From the NCBI RefSeq assembly GCF_011304355.1, contig NZ_CP049888.1, forward strand, positions 1,054,001 to 1,118,000: DNA of 64,000 bases, given 5' to 3'. The first letter of the stretch is position 1; each line of letters opens with the position of its first letter. Below the pieces are notes generated by a model. The model saw only the letters and a program-made list of their open reading frames with translations, ran no database searches and was not told the origin of the DNA. Source of the stretch: Weissella coleopterorum (GTDB lineage: Bacteria; Bacillota; Bacilli; Lactobacillales; Lactobacillaceae). The position numbers and the translations under genes were made by a program. Below are positions 55,952 through 64,000 of the stretch, piece after piece.

Positions 55952-56944
55952 ATGGTGGCTTTTACAGCACGGGCACATACAAATATTGCTCTATTAAAAT
56001 ATTGGGGAAAGGTGGATCAACAATTAATTATCCCCACCACCACTTCCATTAGTTTAACCCTAGATGAATTTTATACTGAAACGACAGTTGAATTTGACCC
56101 TGCATTGCCTAATGACCAAATCACACTCGATCAACAACCTTTAAAAGAAAAAGATCGGCATAAAATTAGTATCTTTCTTAATCTAATTCGGACGCAAGCC
56201 CAGATAAATACATTTGCCCGCGTCCAATCAGTTAACCATGTGCCAACTGCCGCCGGTCTCGCATCTTCTGCTTCGGCTTTTGCTGCGCTAGCGGGGGCTG
56301 GTTCAGCCGCGGCAGGATTAAACTTATCGCAAGCCGATTTATCACGTTTAGCGCGCCAAGGGTCTGGTTCAGCAAGTCGTTCTATTTTTGGTGGCTTCGT
56401 GCAATGGGATCGTGGAACCGATCACCAAACTTCAGTGGCCCATCCTCTGCAGGAAAACGTCGATTGGCCCATCCAACTTCTCACAGTCATCGTCTCCGAT
56501 CAACCCAAAAAAATTAATTCTCGGGGCGGAATGCAAAATGCCATGCAAAATTCACCCTTCTATCAAAACTGGGTTGAACGTTCAAATGGCCTAGTCAAGC
56601 CGATGCAAACTGCGATCAATCAACATGATTTGGCCACCTTGGGAACTATTGCTGAACAAAACGCACTTGAAATGCATGCGCAAAACATGGTCGCTAACCC
56701 TCCGTTTTTCTATTTAACCGATATCTCATGGCAAATTATTAATCTAGTCCAAGATCTGCGGCAAAGTGGACTACAAGTCTATGCAACCATGGATGCAGGT
56801 CCCAACGTTAAAATCATTTCTCATCCAGATGATACTCCAACAATTAAATCCGCCCTATTCAAAATTTTACCTGAAATCAGCATTCAAGTTGCCACACCTG
56901 GTCCAGGTTTAACCGTTTGGCAGAACGGAGCCGCTCATGCTTAA
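55952..56944 (+). CDS. mvaD: Diphosphomevalonate decarboxylase
   Basis: 330 aa GHMP-family enzyme. It converts mevalonate diphosphate to isopentenyl diphosphate with ATP. ARAHTNIALLKYWGK is the diagnostic start, VPTAAGLASSASAFAALAGA the nucleotide loop, GSGSASRSIFGGFVQW and the catalytic Asp region YATMDAGPNVKIIS follow. AAGGAG precedes ATG 55952. Its end overlaps mvaK2 by eight bases. Confidence 0.97.
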   Translation: MVAFTARAHTNIALLKYWGKVDQQLIIPTTTSISLTLDEFYTETTVEFDPALPNDQITLDQQPLKEKDRHKISIFLNLIRTQAQINTFARVQSVNHVPTAAGLASSASAFAALAGAGSAAAGLNLSQADLSRLARQGSGSASRSIFGGFVQWDRGTDHQTSVAHPLQENVDWPIQLLTVIVSDQPKKINSRGGMQNAMQNSPFYQNWVERSNGLVKPMQTAINQHDLATLGTIAEQNALEMHAQNMVANPPFFYLTDISWQIINLVQDLRQSGLQVYATMDAGPNVKIISHPDDTPTIKSALFKILPEISIQVATPGPGLTVWQNGAAHA

Positions 56945-58013
56945 ACTTCAAGTTCCTGGTAAACTTTTTTTAGCTGGTGAATTTGCAGCTACGTACACGA
57001 ATCAACCCAGCATTATTATGGCAATTGATCGTTATATTGAATTCAAAATCACCGCCGCCGAAACAATTGAAATTAATAGTGATCTCTTGGGTACTTATCA
57101 AATTTCTAATAATAAACTCCAACCAATTCTAAAGGCGCAAAATGATGATTGGAGCTTAATTCAAGCTGGATTGCAAACTTTTGAACAATTTCGGCGCGAT
57201 TTACCTAATGCTCCAGAACTCAAGCCTTTTCATTTAAGTATTGAAAGCCATTTGAATCTGAATCAACGTAAAATTGGATTAGGTTCTTCTGGTGCGACAA
57301 TGGTTGGTCTAATAGCTAGTCTTTTACAATTTCATCAAATTTCATTTTCAAAAATAATGCTTTTTAAGTTAGCTACAATAGCCCTACTCAAAATCCCTAA
57401 ATTCAGCAATGGCTCAATGGGCGATGTGGCGGCTGCAAGTTTTGGTGGCGTAGTCTATTATCATAAATTCGACCGAACCTGGGTTCAAAAGATGTTGCAA
57501 AATGATCATTTAGCGAACTTAGTACAAATTCCTTGGCCCCATTTAGTGCTTAAAAACATGCCCTTTCCCACAACTTGGCAACTGCTAGTTGGTTGGACCC
57601 AAAGCCCCGCTGACACTCAATCCAGTTTGGACACGATGCAGCGTCAAAAACAACTTGATCAACATTTTTTACAAGCATCAAGTGATTTAGTTTGGGCGAT
57701 TCAAAAAGCCATTTCACAAAAAAATTGGTCGGATTTCCGATTAAAACTAAGTGAGATCCAGCTACTTCTGATAAAGTACACGAATGCACAACATCTTCCT
57801 TATCAAACTCCTGCATTAACAGCATTTTTAAATAGCTTAGAACATTTTAATTTGCCTGGTAAAATTTCGGGAGCTGGAAACGGTGATAACGGAATCGCCT
57901 TTCAACTATTGCCCGCACCTAACTTAGATTTACTAGCTACTTGGCGCAACCAAGGTATTCAACCCCTTCCATTAAAAATTGCGCCAGCGAAAGGAATTTC
58001 ATATGGAATCTGA
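56937..58013 (+). CDS. mvaK2: Phosphomevalonate kinase
   Basis: 358 aa GHMP kinase, acting between mvaK1 and mvaD in the pathway. KLQVPGKLFLAGEFAATYTN opens it; the ATP loop is NQRKIGLGSSGATMVGLIAS, with NGSMGDVAAASFGGVVYY and the end LPGKISGAGNGDNGIAF. ATG 56937 lies within the mvaD end, so translation is coupled. It overlaps fni by 11 bases. Confidence 0.95.
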   Translation: MLKLQVPGKLFLAGEFAATYTNQPSIIMAIDRYIEFKITAAETIEINSDLLGTYQISNNKLQPILKAQNDDWSLIQAGLQTFEQFRRDLPNAPELKPFHLSIESHLNLNQRKIGLGSSGATMVGLIASLLQFHQISFSKIMLFKLATIALLKIPKFSNGSMGDVAAASFGGVVYYHKFDRTWVQKMLQNDHLANLVQIPWPHLVLKNMPFPTTWQLLVGWTQSPADTQSSLDTMQRQKQLDQHFLQASSDLVWAIQKAISQKNWSDFRLKLSEIQLLLIKYTNAQHLPYQTPALTAFLNSLEHFNLPGKISGAGNGDNGIAFQLLPAPNLDLLATWRNQGIQPLPLKIAPAKGISYGI

Positions 58014-59058
58014 ACACGCCCATCGTAAAGATGAACATTTAGCCTTAGCTGAAGCTGAGTTCAAAAAAAATCCGCCGATCTCATCTCTGAATCAAGTTCG
58101 TTTAATTCATCGCTCTTTACCAGAAACCAACGTCCAACATGTTGATTTGAGAATACAAGATACTGCCTTAAATTGGGATTACCCCTTCTATATTGAAGCA
58201 ATGACCGGTGGTAGTTATAAAACAGGTGAAATTAATGAACAATTAGCTACCGTCGCTAAAACCACTGGCTTAGCTATGGCTGTCGGATCGCAAAGTATTG
58301 CCTTAAAAGATTTTGATGCCATCCCTTCTTTTGAAATTGCCCGAAAAGCAAACCCCGATGGATTTTTAATTGCTAATATTGGTGCAGGCCACACAGCCTA
58401 TGAAGCTCAACGCGTTATTAATATGATTGGGGCCAATGCTCTAGAAGTTCACGTCAATGTAGCTCAAGAAATCGTCATGGCCGAGGGTGACCGTGATTTT
58501 CATTGGCTAGAATCAATTGGTGAAATTATCACGACTAGCTCGGTCCCAGTCATTATTAAAGAAGTCGGTTTTGGTATGGATCAACAAACGATTCTGCAGC
58601 TAGAACAACTAGGTGCCAAATATATTAATGTTGGGGGTCGTTCAGGAACTAACTTTGCCGTGATCGAAGATCGTCGTAACCGAACCGACACACCCAAAAA
58701 CAGTCACCACTATTTATATGATTGGGGTCAGACAACTGCAGAATCATTACTGGAAGCACAATCCAGCTCTGCTCATATTATGGCCACTGGTGGTATTTCA
58801 TCACCTTTGGATGTCGTCAAAGCCCAAGTCCTTGGCGCTAAAGCCGTCGGGGTCGCTGGTTATTTCTTACATGATTTGCTAAGTTTTGGTCCTGAACATT
58901 TAATTGAAACAATTCAGCTCTGGCAAGCTCACCTACCAAAGCTCTATGCCTTGGTAGGCGCCAGTCAACAATCGGATTTAACAGCCGTTCCCTATGTGTT
59001 AAATTCGGAATTGTCGAATTATGCTCAACAACGTAATTTAAACACACCCAAATTTTAA
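58003..59058 (+). CDS. fni: Type II isopentenyl-diphosphate isomerase (FMN-dependent)
   Basis: 351 aa. It interconverts IPP and DMAPP using reduced FMN. HRKDEHLALAEAEF, FYIEAMTGGSYKTGEINEQL, ANIGAGHTAYEAQR, LEVHVNVAQEIVMAEGDRDF, YINVGGRSGTNFAVIEDRRN and IMATGGISSPLDVVKAQVLG are diagnostic of Fni rather than the type I enzyme. ATG 58003 follows AAAGGA inside mvaK2; the longer frame from 57979 is not needed. It is the last gene of the operon. Confidence 0.96.
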   Translation: MESEHAHRKDEHLALAEAEFKKNPPISSLNQVRLIHRSLPETNVQHVDLRIQDTALNWDYPFYIEAMTGGSYKTGEINEQLATVAKTTGLAMAVGSQSIALKDFDAIPSFEIARKANPDGFLIANIGAGHTAYEAQRVINMIGANALEVHVNVAQEIVMAEGDRDFHWLESIGEIITTSSVPVIIKEVGFGMDQQTILQLEQLGAKYINVGGRSGTNFAVIEDRRNRTDTPKNSHHYLYDWGQTTAESLLEAQSSSAHIMATGGISSPLDVVKAQVLGAKAVGVAGYFLHDLLSFGPEHLIETIQLWQAHLPKLYALVGASQQSDLTAVPYVLNSELSNYAQQRNLNTPKF

Positions 59059-59101
59059 ATTTTTATTAACAGAAGTTGCGATTTAATAAACTATTAAGTC
59101 G

Positions 59102-59135
59102 AAAAAGCGAACTTGCTAAACAAGGTCGCTTTTTC
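59102..59135 (+). terminator. Terminator of the mevalonate operon
   Basis: AAAAAGCGAaCTTG and CAAGgTCGCTTTTT form a stem with one mismatch and a five-base loop, with a T-run included. It ends only five bases before the -10 box of the next gene. Confidence 0.92.
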
Positions 59136-59139
59136 TTTA

Positions 59140-59145
59140 TATACT
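59140..59145 (+). promoter_or_regulatory. -10 box placed for a leaderless TetR transcript
   Basis: TATACT at 59140-59145 ends six bases before the ATG at 59152. Transcription would then start at or next to the A of the start codon. No ribosome binding site lies in between. The -35 would fall inside the preceding terminator and is weak. Confidence 0.55.
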
Positions 59146-59151
59146 TAACAT

Positions 59152-59703
59152 ATGCGAAATTTACAAACAGAAAGTATCCGTCAACAAACGGATGATCAGA
59201 TTATTGATGCAACTTTGACGCTCCTTCAAAGCCAGTCGTATGACCAACTTGCGGTAACTGAAATCACCCGTAAGGCAGGCGTGTCTAGAATGGCTTTTTA
59301 TCGACATTTTGGAACCAAAGAAAAAATCATACATACCATCGTTGAACAATTAACTGACGATTTTTCACGCGATGCGCGCCATCTTCCCAAAGATTCACGA
59401 GCTGTCGCTCAAGCTTTTTTTGAATTTATTCAAGCCAATGCGGTTGAAATTGCGATTCTACTAAATGCTGGTCTACGCGAACAATTTTATCCACCATTAC
59501 GTGATATTCTTCATGTCCTTTATTCTGACATTTTACGTGACCATGCGAAAAATGCAGCCACGGTCGATTACATTTCAGATTTCACGGCTTCAGGGATGTT
59601 AGCAATTGCGATTCGGTGGATTTCAACCGGAATGCAAGATTCAATTGCAAGCTTATCAGAAATGGCAAAAGAAATGACTGATGCCCAAGGAACTTTTATG
59701 TAA
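59152..59703 (+). CDS. TetR/AcrR-family transcriptional regulator
   Basis: 183 aa. The N-terminal HTH is clear: QIIDATLTLLQSQSYDQLAV, TEITRKAGVSRMAFYRHFGT, KEKIIHTIVEQL, the standard TetR DNA-binding domain. The C-terminal ligand-binding part (ANAVEIAILLNAGLREQFYP) resembles the TetR_C_33/DhaS-like group. No ribosome site is visible before ATG 59152. No clear effector gene lies next to it; it may control itself or fni-linked genes, but no operator was identified. Confidence 0.9.
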   Translation: MRNLQTESIRQQTDDQIIDATLTLLQSQSYDQLAVTEITRKAGVSRMAFYRHFGTKEKIIHTIVEQLTDDFSRDARHLPKDSRAVAQAFFEFIQANAVEIAILLNAGLREQFYPPLRDILHVLYSDILRDHAKNAATVDYISDFTASGMLAIAIRWISTGMQDSIASLSEMAKEMTDAQGTFM

Positions 59704-59737
59704 CCGATTGTCCCATTTCGATTAACCAGACAATACT

Positions 59738-59782
59738 AAAAAGAATGAAATAAGTCTCAAATTGACTTGTTCCATTCTTTTT
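59738..59782 (+). terminator. Terminator of the TetR gene
   Basis: AAAAAGAATGaAAtAAGTC and GACTTgTTcCATTCTTTTT form a long stem with two mismatches and a seven-base loop, ending in a T-run. Confidence 0.93.
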
Positions 59783-59789
59783 ATTTATT

Positions 59790-60136
59790 AATAATTGTCT
59801 TCATAATGCAAATTCATCTTTGCCTAAACGACTTAATAAATTCGACGCAATGAACTTTGCTATTTTCTATAAGATTTTACTACCTATTAACCTAAATTCG
59901 TTAGAGGTCGATTGAATACCATCAATTTAAACTTTTCATTTTTGTAAAAAGGACTTTCCTTCAGTAAATTCAACAAATTTTTACATCATTTATTAAAATG
60001 CATAATTTGATATGCGTATATTGTAATACGTCGTTAAATTCTCAAGCCAAATTAGCATGCATATTATTGGAATACCATTTCACTCATACTAAATTACCTC
60101 ATACTATAAATTTTAAAATCACTTAGTTGGTACCTT
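59790..60136. other. Gene-free AT-rich stretch
   Basis: Between the TetR terminator and the possible relic I see no open frame of meaningful length, no RNA gene and no repeat. The composition is AT-rich and both strands are full of stops. It may be decayed coding DNA, but I recognise nothing in it. Confidence 0.5.
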
Positions 60137-60400
60137 TTAATTATACGATATGTGCCTTTCTGGTGATTTATAGTCAACTATCTTTCCTTCTTTATTGAGC
60201 AATCATCAGTATCCATTTTCTGCTGGATCAATCTTAACTCTAAAAACTTTAATATTATTGTTTTTCAAATCCTTCGATTGCTTACTATTTGATCCTGATT
60301 AATATGAATCATTCCTTGCTGAGATTAATAGTTGATATAAATATTTTATCGTCCATCAGATTCGATAAGTTAGATTCATTTGCTTGATCATCATTCTTTA
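60137..60400 (-). pseudogene. Possible gene relic, unidentified
   Basis: Reading the minus strand gives pieces that look like protein but are broken by stops and at least one frame change: NDDQANESNLSNLMDDKIFI then, shifted, SKQSKDLKNNNIKVFRVKID, PAENGY, two stops, LLNKEGKIVDYKSPERHISY. The style is that of a small secreted or lipoprotein-like protein. I cannot name a family. It lies downstream of the prsA terminator. Confidence 0.3.
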
Positions 60401-60455
60401 ATAACTACAGTTAATGGCTTTTATTCCTGCTTATCTATTTAAATAATTCGATATT

Positions 60456-60499
60456 AAAAAAGTGTCAACAAGAGAGTTCTCACTCCGCTTATTAACACT
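60456..60499 (-). terminator. Terminator of prsA
   Basis: On the minus strand AGTGT and ACACT close a stem with further pairing inside (AGAG/CTCT region), followed by a run of T. It lies 25 bases past the prsA stop. Confidence 0.75.
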
Positions 60500-60524
60500 A
60501 TTTATATCAGTAAATTTAAATTAC

Positions 60525-61448
60525 TTATTTTTTGCTCGCAGCTTCCGTATACGTTGAAAGTGCGTTCTTTAGATCACTGTCAGTTATATGGACATTCGCC
60601 TTATTTAATTGTTGTCCAATAAAGGTCTGCATCGCAGTTGAATCCGCATTCAACTTCTCATCCACGATGATTCCCTTCATTTTCTCCTTCAATTTAGCAA
60701 AGCTAGCTTTTTTATCTTTAGAATTTAATTTGATTACATAATAACTATCACTGGTACTAGTGGTTCCATCTGCGGCAACCTTAATTGGTGATTCAGACAT
60801 TTCACCAGCTTTTAATTTAAAGGCAGCATCACGCACGGCACTATTAACTACCGAAGAACTAACCGTTGAATCAAATTTATCTAGCTTACCACCTTTATCC
60901 TTAGAAGCCGTATCGGTAGACTTATCCTTTGCTTCTTTGGCAAAGTCAGTCCCACCTTTAATATCGCTAATAACATTCTTGGCATCTTCTTCGGAAGCAG
61001 TTTTAATAATTGAAGCACTTACATTGGGGGTATATGCATCGTATGCTTTTTGTAATTCTTTATTCGTAAACTTCTGATTGGCTTGGTAAGCCGCCTTTTC
61101 CAAAGCAGATAGATATAGGTTGTCCTTATACGAATCAGGCGTCATTCCACTACTTTGCAAAGTTGATTCAAACGATGCTCCATATTGCTTTTTAGCGTCT
61201 GAAAATTGTTGATCAATGTCCTTTTGGTCAACTTTATTGCCATAATTTTTTTGCAAAACCTGCTTGATCATTAAGTTCGCGAAAGTTTGCTTTCCTTCGG
61301 ATGTTTTCTTCAAACTATCATACAATTTTTGTTCTGATATTGAACCTGCATCAGAAGTTGCTACATTTTTACCACTTGAAAGACCAAAAGCAACCAATCC
61401 ACCCGCGATAATAATTAAACTTCCAAATACTAACCAACCTTTTTTCAT
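60525..61448 (-). CDS. prsA: PrsA-like extracellular foldase without a lipobox
   Basis: 307 aa. An N-terminal hydrophobic segment (GWLVFGSLIIIAGGLVAFGL) is followed by a Ser/Lys-rich SurA/PrsA-type N domain (SEQKLYDSLKKTSEGKQTFA) and a parvulin-like region (SASIIKTASEEDAKNVISDI, GGTDFAKEAKDKS, YYVIKLNSKDKKASFAKLKE). PrsA helps secreted proteins fold at the membrane-wall interface. Most PrsA are lipoproteins with a Cys; here there is none, so it is held by an uncleaved helix or released. The parvulin core is poorly kept, so isomerase activity is doubtful. Confidence 0.85.
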   Translation of the reverse strand: MKKGWLVFGSLIIIAGGLVAFGLSSGKNVATSDAGSISEQKLYDSLKKTSEGKQTFANLMIKQVLQKNYGNKVDQKDIDQQFSDAKKQYGASFESTLQSSGMTPDSYKDNLYLSALEKAAYQANQKFTNKELQKAYDAYTPNVSASIIKTASEEDAKNVISDIKGGTDFAKEAKDKSTDTASKDKGGKLDKFDSTVSSSVVNSAVRDAAFKLKAGEMSESPIKVAADGTTSTSDSYYVIKLNSKDKKASFAKLKEKMKGIIVDEKLNADSTAMQTFIGQQLNKANVHITDSDLKNALSTYTEAASKK

Positions 61449-61468
61449 AAACCTCTATGCTCCTTTTA

Positions 61469-63949
61469 TTAATCGTTCTCAATTTTATTCATCCGTGCGC
61501 CCATCGCGAATTGACCATTGTCAATTTGCGATTCTTTAATTCGCAAATGCGATTTAAAATCTGGATTTGAATATGACAGGCGTCCTGCTGGAATGGCCCA
61601 ACTTTGAATTCGCCAATTTTTAATCAACTCCCGATCCGCCACAGTAACTTGACCCATCATATATCTTACCATCATTCTAATCCAATTTACGCCAGAAATT
61701 TTATTTAAAAATGCTAAATGTGTAAACGGCATGGGCCGTAGGTCTGTTGATTGAACTTCCTGTTCAAACGGCCAATGATCCACCACTAGTTGATATAATC
61801 CAGGATGAGCCACATTTAACGTTGGTCTCGGTAATGATTCATATAGTGATTGCGTCATCACCTTTTGGTCACTAATAATCTGATCATTATCCTGTTGAGC
61901 CATGGAAATTGGGGTTAAACTAGTTCCATCCCAAAAATAGTTCACAATTATTTGCTCTTGATTTTCTGACAAGCTCGTAGGTAGATACTTATCTTTTGCA
62001 ATAACATTCACAGCTACACCCATATCACGTAGTTTAGTAATTAACTTGACCCGATTACCCGGAATAAAAACATATTGCGGATTTTCAACTTCCAAGATAC
62101 TCATTACATCCGATAATTCTAATGGTTCATAGTAATGCTTATCAGCAATTTGCGGAATAAATAATAAATCATTTGGATTATTATTCATCACAATCGTTGG
62201 AATCTCTAATCTACGTAATTCAGAGCTAATCATTGCCATGGTGTATGATCCAGCTGCACCGTCACCCAAACGAAAAGCACCCGTTCCAACTACTAAAGCT
62301 GAATTTTGGGATAAACGACTGGTTTCATTTTCAGTTTCAAAAGTACTGTAAAAGTGCGGATTGTTTTCATCAAATTCACCTGCTGATGGGTCAAACGCCT
62401 TGAACGTAGGCAAAATATTATGATCCCAACGAAAACGCCGAATGCTTTCATATTCTTCATCCCACAACTTTGCCATCAAACCATCACTGAGTCCGTAATA
62501 CTTAGCTTCACGCAAAACATCAGTATCCCAAGGTTTAGCTGCTACATCTTCTTCAATGCGCATAATCCGTTGTAGTTTATAAAAATAAAAAGGATTAATT
62601 TTCGTCATCTCTGCTAATTCATCGACTGTGTAACCACGTCTCAATGCTTCCATCAAAACCAAAATTCGATTATCACGCGGATGAATAATTCGTTCAATTA
62701 GATCATCTTCTGATAAGGTGTTCATAATTGTTGGCGAAAAATCCCGACTATTAAAATGAGCAGCTCTTAACGCCTTTTCTAACGCTTCCTCAACACTACG
62801 CCCAACCCCAATAGTGGCTCCAACTGATTTTTGAATCGTGTTTAACCGGTGGTCTGTTACAACCCAAGCCGCCTCAAATTCACCAAAACTAAAGACGGGA
62901 AAACGCGTTACAATATGATCCATAACCGGTTCCAGTAAAGCGGTATTGGACGTAAAGTTGGATGGTAACTTGATTTCAGATAAATTTTTACCCATAACCA
63001 AATTCACCATCACAGGTAATAACGGATATCCCGTCGAAACAGCAATAAATGCTGATTGACGGTCAAAGTAGGGATTTAATCTAGTAACAACATACTCTTC
63101 GGTTTCTGAATTTACCGCGAAACGAACCTCTGCTAACCCAATAATATTAAAGCCGCGCATTAAATTAAATGCTGAACGCCGTAGTCTTTGTAAAACGGGA
63201 TCAGAAAGCGTTTGAATCGGTGTCAAGGCAATCGAGTCAGCGGTATGGATGCCAACTGGATCCATATCTTCAATTCCACCGACTAAAATCATATGGTCGG
63301 ACTGATCCCTTAATGCTACCAATGTGATCTCCTGATACCCATTGATCCCCTGGTCCACATTAACTTGCTTCGTCGGCGAACGCTCTAGAGCAGTTTGCAC
63401 TGCTTCTTCTAGCTGTTCTGGGCTATTCGCATTTAATCGAAGCGTCCCTCCACTTGAAGTGACTGGTCGAATAACCACGGGGAAATTAATCTCACGAGCC
63501 GCATCAAATGCCTCTGAAATATTTGTTGCTAATTTGGTTTTGACCCCTTTTTCACCTAATGCTTCTAAGTTAGTTCGAAGAAGTTCTGTATTTTGAGTTG
63601 CTTCTAGTGCGTCCATGGAGAGGCCTAACATTTTAGGTGCTGCTTCCCCCATCGCATTAACCACTTGATAAATTAATTGGATGCCAGTCGTACCACCAAT
63701 ATTAGCCATTACACTAGTTATGGCATATTTATGAATGATTGCAACTAAACTTTCAACGGTCAAATCCGCAATTATCGGCGTGATGTCAGAACGTTCAATT
63801 GTAAAATTGTATGGATTATCATCCACCAAAAAAACAGTGGCTCCATGCTCTTTTAAAACCGAAACAGCTTGGTAGCTAGCAAGGTCACTCTCTGTTTCAT
63901 GATTAAAGTCATTAGCTGAGCCACCAACGATTAAAACATTTTCCATCAT
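61469..63949 (-). CDS. CarB-like protein (carbamoyl-phosphate synthase large-chain paralogue), short and degenerate
   Basis: 826 aa against about 1,060 for CarB. The N-terminal ATP-grasp half is recognisable (TSVMANIGGTTGIQLIYQVV, FPVVIRPVTSSGGTLRLNAN, GIHTADSIALTPIQTLSDPV), as is the oligomerisation domain (HPRDNRILVLMEALRRGYTV, YKLQRIMRIEEDVA) and the second pre-ATP-grasp fold (YEPLELSDVMSILEVENPQY). The second ATP-grasp is almost gone; only its end is traceable. In the first half the metal-ligand segment IEMNPRVSR reads TRLNPYFDR, and VQFAVN reads VRFAVN, so Glu, Gln and Arg ligands are replaced. Synthesis of carbamoyl phosphate by the usual route looks unlikely. The ATG overlaps the stop of a CarA-like gene. 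Confidence 0.8.
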   Translation of the reverse strand: MMENVLIVGGSANDFNHETESDLASYQAVSVLKEHGATVFLVDDNPYNFTIERSDITPIIADLTVESLVAIIHKYAITSVMANIGGTTGIQLIYQVVNAMGEAAPKMLGLSMDALEATQNTELLRTNLEALGEKGVKTKLATNISEAFDAAREINFPVVIRPVTSSGGTLRLNANSPEQLEEAVQTALERSPTKQVNVDQGINGYQEITLVALRDQSDHMILVGGIEDMDPVGIHTADSIALTPIQTLSDPVLQRLRRSAFNLMRGFNIIGLAEVRFAVNSETEEYVVTRLNPYFDRQSAFIAVSTGYPLLPVMVNLVMGKNLSEIKLPSNFTSNTALLEPVMDHIVTRFPVFSFGEFEAAWVVTDHRLNTIQKSVGATIGVGRSVEEALEKALRAAHFNSRDFSPTIMNTLSEDDLIERIIHPRDNRILVLMEALRRGYTVDELAEMTKINPFYFYKLQRIMRIEEDVAAKPWDTDVLREAKYYGLSDGLMAKLWDEEYESIRRFRWDHNILPTFKAFDPSAGEFDENNPHFYSTFETENETSRLSQNSALVVGTGAFRLGDGAAGSYTMAMISSELRRLEIPTIVMNNNPNDLLFIPQIADKHYYEPLELSDVMSILEVENPQYVFIPGNRVKLITKLRDMGVAVNVIAKDKYLPTSLSENQEQIIVNYFWDGTSLTPISMAQQDNDQIISDQKVMTQSLYESLPRPTLNVAHPGLYQLVVDHWPFEQEVQSTDLRPMPFTHLAFLNKISGVNWIRMMVRYMMGQVTVADRELIKNWRIQSWAIPAGRLSYSNPDFKSHLRIKESQIDNGQFAMGARMNKIEND

Positions 63950-64000
63950 CGTAAGTTCCCCCCTTTCCGAGCTGTCACCATTTCCATAAATTCCGCAAAT
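63946..64000 (-). CDS. C-terminal end of a CarA-like glutaminase subunit (rest outside window)
   Basis: The last 17 codons before a TGA at 63946-63948 read FAEFMEMVTARKGGNLR, which fits the end of carbamoyl-phosphate synthase small chains (…LFDEFM…). The stop overlaps the start of the CarB-like gene (CGATGATGG), and GGAAAGGGGGG upstream serves as its ribosome site. Whether this CarA-like protein keeps its glutaminase Cys-His cannot be seen here. Confidence 0.55.
   Translation of the reverse strand, partial: FAEFMEMVTARKGGNLR

Overview
The window is chromosomal DNA from a low-GC Gram-positive bacterium. It is best explained as a lactic acid bacterium of the Lactobacillaceae, probably the Leuconostoc/Weissella side. 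That placement is an inference from gene content and order: cmk-rpsA-der-hup, a ypbB-recQ-LysM block, a four-gene mevalonate operon, DUF2929-dnaE, ypmB-asnS, LCP and PrsA proteins, and CcpA-type cre sites. No rRNA, tRNA or CRISPR array is visible. Almost everything is on the minus strand; the main plus-strand block is the mevalonate operon with a TetR gene (55.0-59.7 kb).

Region 1 (1-17.4 kb, minus strand, visibly AT-richer than the rest) is a cell-wall teichoic acid / surface polymer cluster. In transcription order it holds a TagB-like primase, a LicD-family transferase, a two-TM protein with an Asn/Asp-rich tail, TagH (with a LysM tail) and TagG export ATPase and permease, a small anchored protein, a GtfA-N-terminus-like protein, TagD, an SGNH hydrolase, a GT2 glycosyltransferase, a TagF-like polymerase, UDP-galactopyranose mutase, and a very large protein cut by the window edge that joins a glycerophosphotransferase to a glycosyltransferase. 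TagD makes CDP-glycerol, the three TagB/F-type enzymes would use it, Glf would supply UDP-galactofuranose, and TagGH would export the product. An LCP ligase (18.2-19.0 kb) just upstream could attach it to peptidoglycan. Between the LCP gene and the cluster lies a small protein resembling a dUTPase that has lost its active site.

Region 2 (19.1-28.3 kb) is central metabolism: an alpha/beta hydrolase, then lplA-pdhA-pdhB-pdhC-lpdA (lipoate ligase plus pyruvate dehydrogenase) under a cre site, a HAD phosphatase, and a GlcU-type sugar transporter with its own cre site. pdhC carries a one-base frameshift.

Region 3 (28.5-48.2 kb) is housekeeping: hup, der, rpsA-like, cmk, a LysM protein, recQ, ypbB, rluB, ribT, cvfB, an orphan RelB/DinJ-type antitoxin, rel, a uracil-DNA glycosylase, dnaE, DUF2929, folA and an Uup-type ABC-F gene. 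The scpA-scpB pair often found between ribT and rluB is absent there.

Region 4 (48.3-54.7 kb) holds a complete-looking IS3-family element with a 3-bp target duplication, a repeat patch resembling recombinase arm sites, then asnS, ypmB and dinG. Region 5 (55.0-64.0 kb) has the mevalonate operon mvaK1-mvaD-mvaK2-fni, a probably leaderless TetR gene, about 0.7 kb of apparently decayed sequence, PrsA, and a CarA/CarB-like pair. Its CarB-like protein is short and lacks key catalytic residues.

The strongest candidates for something undescribed are the modular polymer-synthesis proteins of region 1, the inactive-looking dUTPase-fold protein and the degenerate CarB paralogue.
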